NCBI GenBank assembly: GCA_039927975.1
Contig: JBDSTZ010000398.1
Coordinates: 1-22,856 of the forward strand
Direction: 5' to 3'
DNA length: 22,856 bases
Origin: JBDSTZ01 sp039927975
Lineage (GTDB): Bacteria > Pseudomonadota > Gammaproteobacteria > Burkholderiales > Burkholderiaceae_D
In this document: positions 21,584 to 22,856 of the stretch, piece after piece
Position numbering within the stretch: the stretch's first letter is position 1
Layout of the letters: each line of letters begins with the position of its first letter
Translations under genes and position numbers: made by a program
The notes under the pieces: model-generated
Told to the model about the DNA's origin: nothing
The model's input: only the letters and a program-made list of their open reading frames with translations
Databases searched by the model: none

Positions 21584-22856
21584 ATGAAATCGATCAAAGT
21601 AGGCTTGTTAGGCATCGGCACCGTCGGTGAAGGCACGTTCAACGTCTTGAAACGCAACCAGCCGGAGATTCGCCGGCGCGCCGGGCGCGGTATCGAGATC
21701 ACCATGGTCTCGGCGCGTAATCTCGAACGCGCGGCCCAGCGCACGCGCGGCGAATGCGAAGTCGTCGCCGATCCATTCGAGATCGTCAACAGCCCCGACA
21801 TCGACATCGTCATCGAACTCATTGGCGGCTACGAGCTGGCCTACGAACTGGTGATGCAGGCGATCGCCAACGGCAAGCACGTCGTCACCGCCAACAAGGC
21901 ACTGCTGGCGCTGCACGGCAACGAGATCTTCGCGGCGGCCCAGGCCAAGGGCGTGATGGTCGCGTTCGAGGCGGCGGTGGCCGGCGGCATCCCGATCATC
22001 AAGGCGCTGCGCGAAGGCTTGACCGCCAACCGCATCGAATCGGTGGCAGGCATTATCAACGGCACCACCAACTTCATCCTGTCGGAAATGCGCGACAAGG
22101 GCCTCGATTTCGCCACCGTGCTGAAACAGGCGCAGGAGCTGGGCTACGCCGAAGCCGATCCGACCTTCGACATCGAAGGTGTCGACGCCGCCCACAAGCT
22201 GACCATCATGTCGGCCATCGCCTTCGGCATCCCGGTGCAGTTCGACAAAGCCCACGTCGAGGGCATCAGCAAGCTCGAAGCGATCGACATCCGCTACGCC
22301 GAGCAGCTGGGCTATCGCATCAAGCTGCTTGGCATCACCAAGCGCGCCGTGGTGAACGGCGTCGAAGGCATCGAGCTGCGCGTGCACCCGACCCTGATTC
22401 CGAACAAGCGCCTGATCGCCAACGTCGAAGGCGCGATGAACGCGGTGCTGGTGCACGGCGACGCCGTCGGCGCCTCGCTGTACTCGGGCCGCGGCGCCGG
22501 CGCCGAGCCGACCGCCTCGTCGGTGATCGCCGACCTGGTCGACATCACGCGCCTGGCCACGGCCAGCCCGGAATTCCGGGTCCCGCACCTGGCGTTCCAG
22601 CCGAACCAGATGACCGACGTCGAGATCTTGCCGATGTCGGAGATCACGACCAGCTACTACATGCGCGTGTACGTGAAGGACCAGCTGGGCGTGATGGCCG
22701 ACCTGACCCGCATCCTGGCCGACGCGCGTATCTCGATCGACGCCGTGCTGCAGAAGGAGCCGGCCGAGGGCGAGACGCGTCTCGACATCATCATCCTGAC
22801 GCACCAGACGCAGGAAAAGAACATCGACGCGGCGATCGTCAAGATCGAGGCGATGG
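21584..22856 (+). CDS. hom: Homoserine dehydrogenase (partial, last residues beyond right edge)
   Basis: The enzyme reduces aspartate semialdehyde to homoserine with NAD(P)H, the branch to threonine and methionine. The 424 visible residues have the nucleotide-binding GLLGIGTVGEG (7-17), VTANKALLALHG (101-112) and the catalytic-domain signature AGIINGTTNFILSEM (155-169) with GYAEADPTFDIEGVDAAHK. A C-terminal ACT domain (about 357-424, YYMRVYVKDQLGVMADLTRI) suggests threonine feedback. It is not fused to an aspartokinase. About a dozen residues are probably missing at the edge. It lies 47 bp after alaA; thrC often follows in betaproteobacteria. Confidence 0.96.
   Translation, partial: MKSIKVGLLGIGTVGEGTFNVLKRNQPEIRRRAGRGIEITMVSARNLERAAQRTRGECEVVADPFEIVNSPDIDIVIELIGGYELAYELVMQAIANGKHVVTANKALLALHGNEIFAAAQAKGVMVAFEAAVAGGIPIIKALREGLTANRIESVAGIINGTTNFILSEMRDKGLDFATVLKQAQELGYAEADPTFDIEGVDAAHKLTIMSAIAFGIPVQFDKAHVEGISKLEAIDIRYAEQLGYRIKLLGITKRAVVNGVEGIELRVHPTLIPNKRLIANVEGAMNAVLVHGDAVGASLYSGRGAGAEPTASSVIADLVDITRLATASPEFRVPHLAFQPNQMTDVEILPMSEITTSYYMRVYVKDQLGVMADLTRILADARISIDAVLQKEPAEGETRLDIIILTHQTQEKNIDAAIVKIEAM

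Noticed and set aside
1..22856. CRISPR array, insertion sequence, prophage or defence system
   Set aside because: No regularly spaced repeats, transposase, integrase or defence-type gene is seen; the window is core genes plus an LPS-modification operon.

Overview
The window looks like chromosome from a GC-rich betaproteobacterium, most likely of the Oxalobacteraceae (Massilia, Duganella or Janthinobacterium type). I infer this from the protein sequences (DnaB, LexA, AlaA, S6 with an Ala-rich tail), the gene order and a PEP-CTERM protein. No 16S gene is present, so the genus is a guess. Nearly all of the window is coding. I see no insertion sequence, integrase, CRISPR array, tRNA or rRNA.

Positions 1-703 hold the 5' part of lexA (minus strand, running off the left edge) and a divergent control region. 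That region has two adjacent SOS boxes over the lexA promoter and a strong TTGCCA/TATAAT promoter for the ribosomal operon. Positions 704-2301 carry rpsF-priB-rpsR-rplI, closed by an intrinsic terminator. dnaB follows from its own -10 element, which lies so close to the ATG that the mRNA may be leaderless. A DUF47/PhoU-like gene and a Pit-type phosphate transporter form the next pair (3845-5497), closed by a terminator.

Positions 5672-8794 encode a membrane-anchored four-helix-bundle sensor that lacks a signalling domain, a complete 4HB-HAMP-MA chemoreceptor, and a DUF421 (YetF-like) membrane protein. A small PEP-CTERM protein on the minus strand overlaps the end of the DUF421 gene.

From 20008 down to 9662 all genes are on the minus strand: a Mth938-domain gene, arnT, one small ArnE-like membrane protein, arnB, arnC, separate arnA formyltransferase and arnA dehydrogenase/decarboxylase genes, arnD, then bcp and a PIN-PhoH ATPase gene. 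Four junctions in this run are 4-bp ATGA overlaps. The arn genes would make undecaprenyl-phosphate-L-Ara4N from UDP-glucuronate, flip it and transfer L-Ara4N to lipid A, giving resistance to cationic peptides and polymyxin. UDP-glucose dehydrogenase (ugd), which supplies UDP-glucuronate, is not in the window.

From 20307 rightward are alaA (TTG start) and hom (homoserine dehydrogenase, cut by the right edge), an amino-acid metabolism pair. I did not find a clearly new system. The observations I rate highest are the compact tandem SOS boxes, the free-standing 4HB sensor, the PEP-CTERM protein with an extended tail, the possible leaderless dnaB, a candidate S6:S18 autoregulatory leader, and the rearranged arn operon with split arnA.
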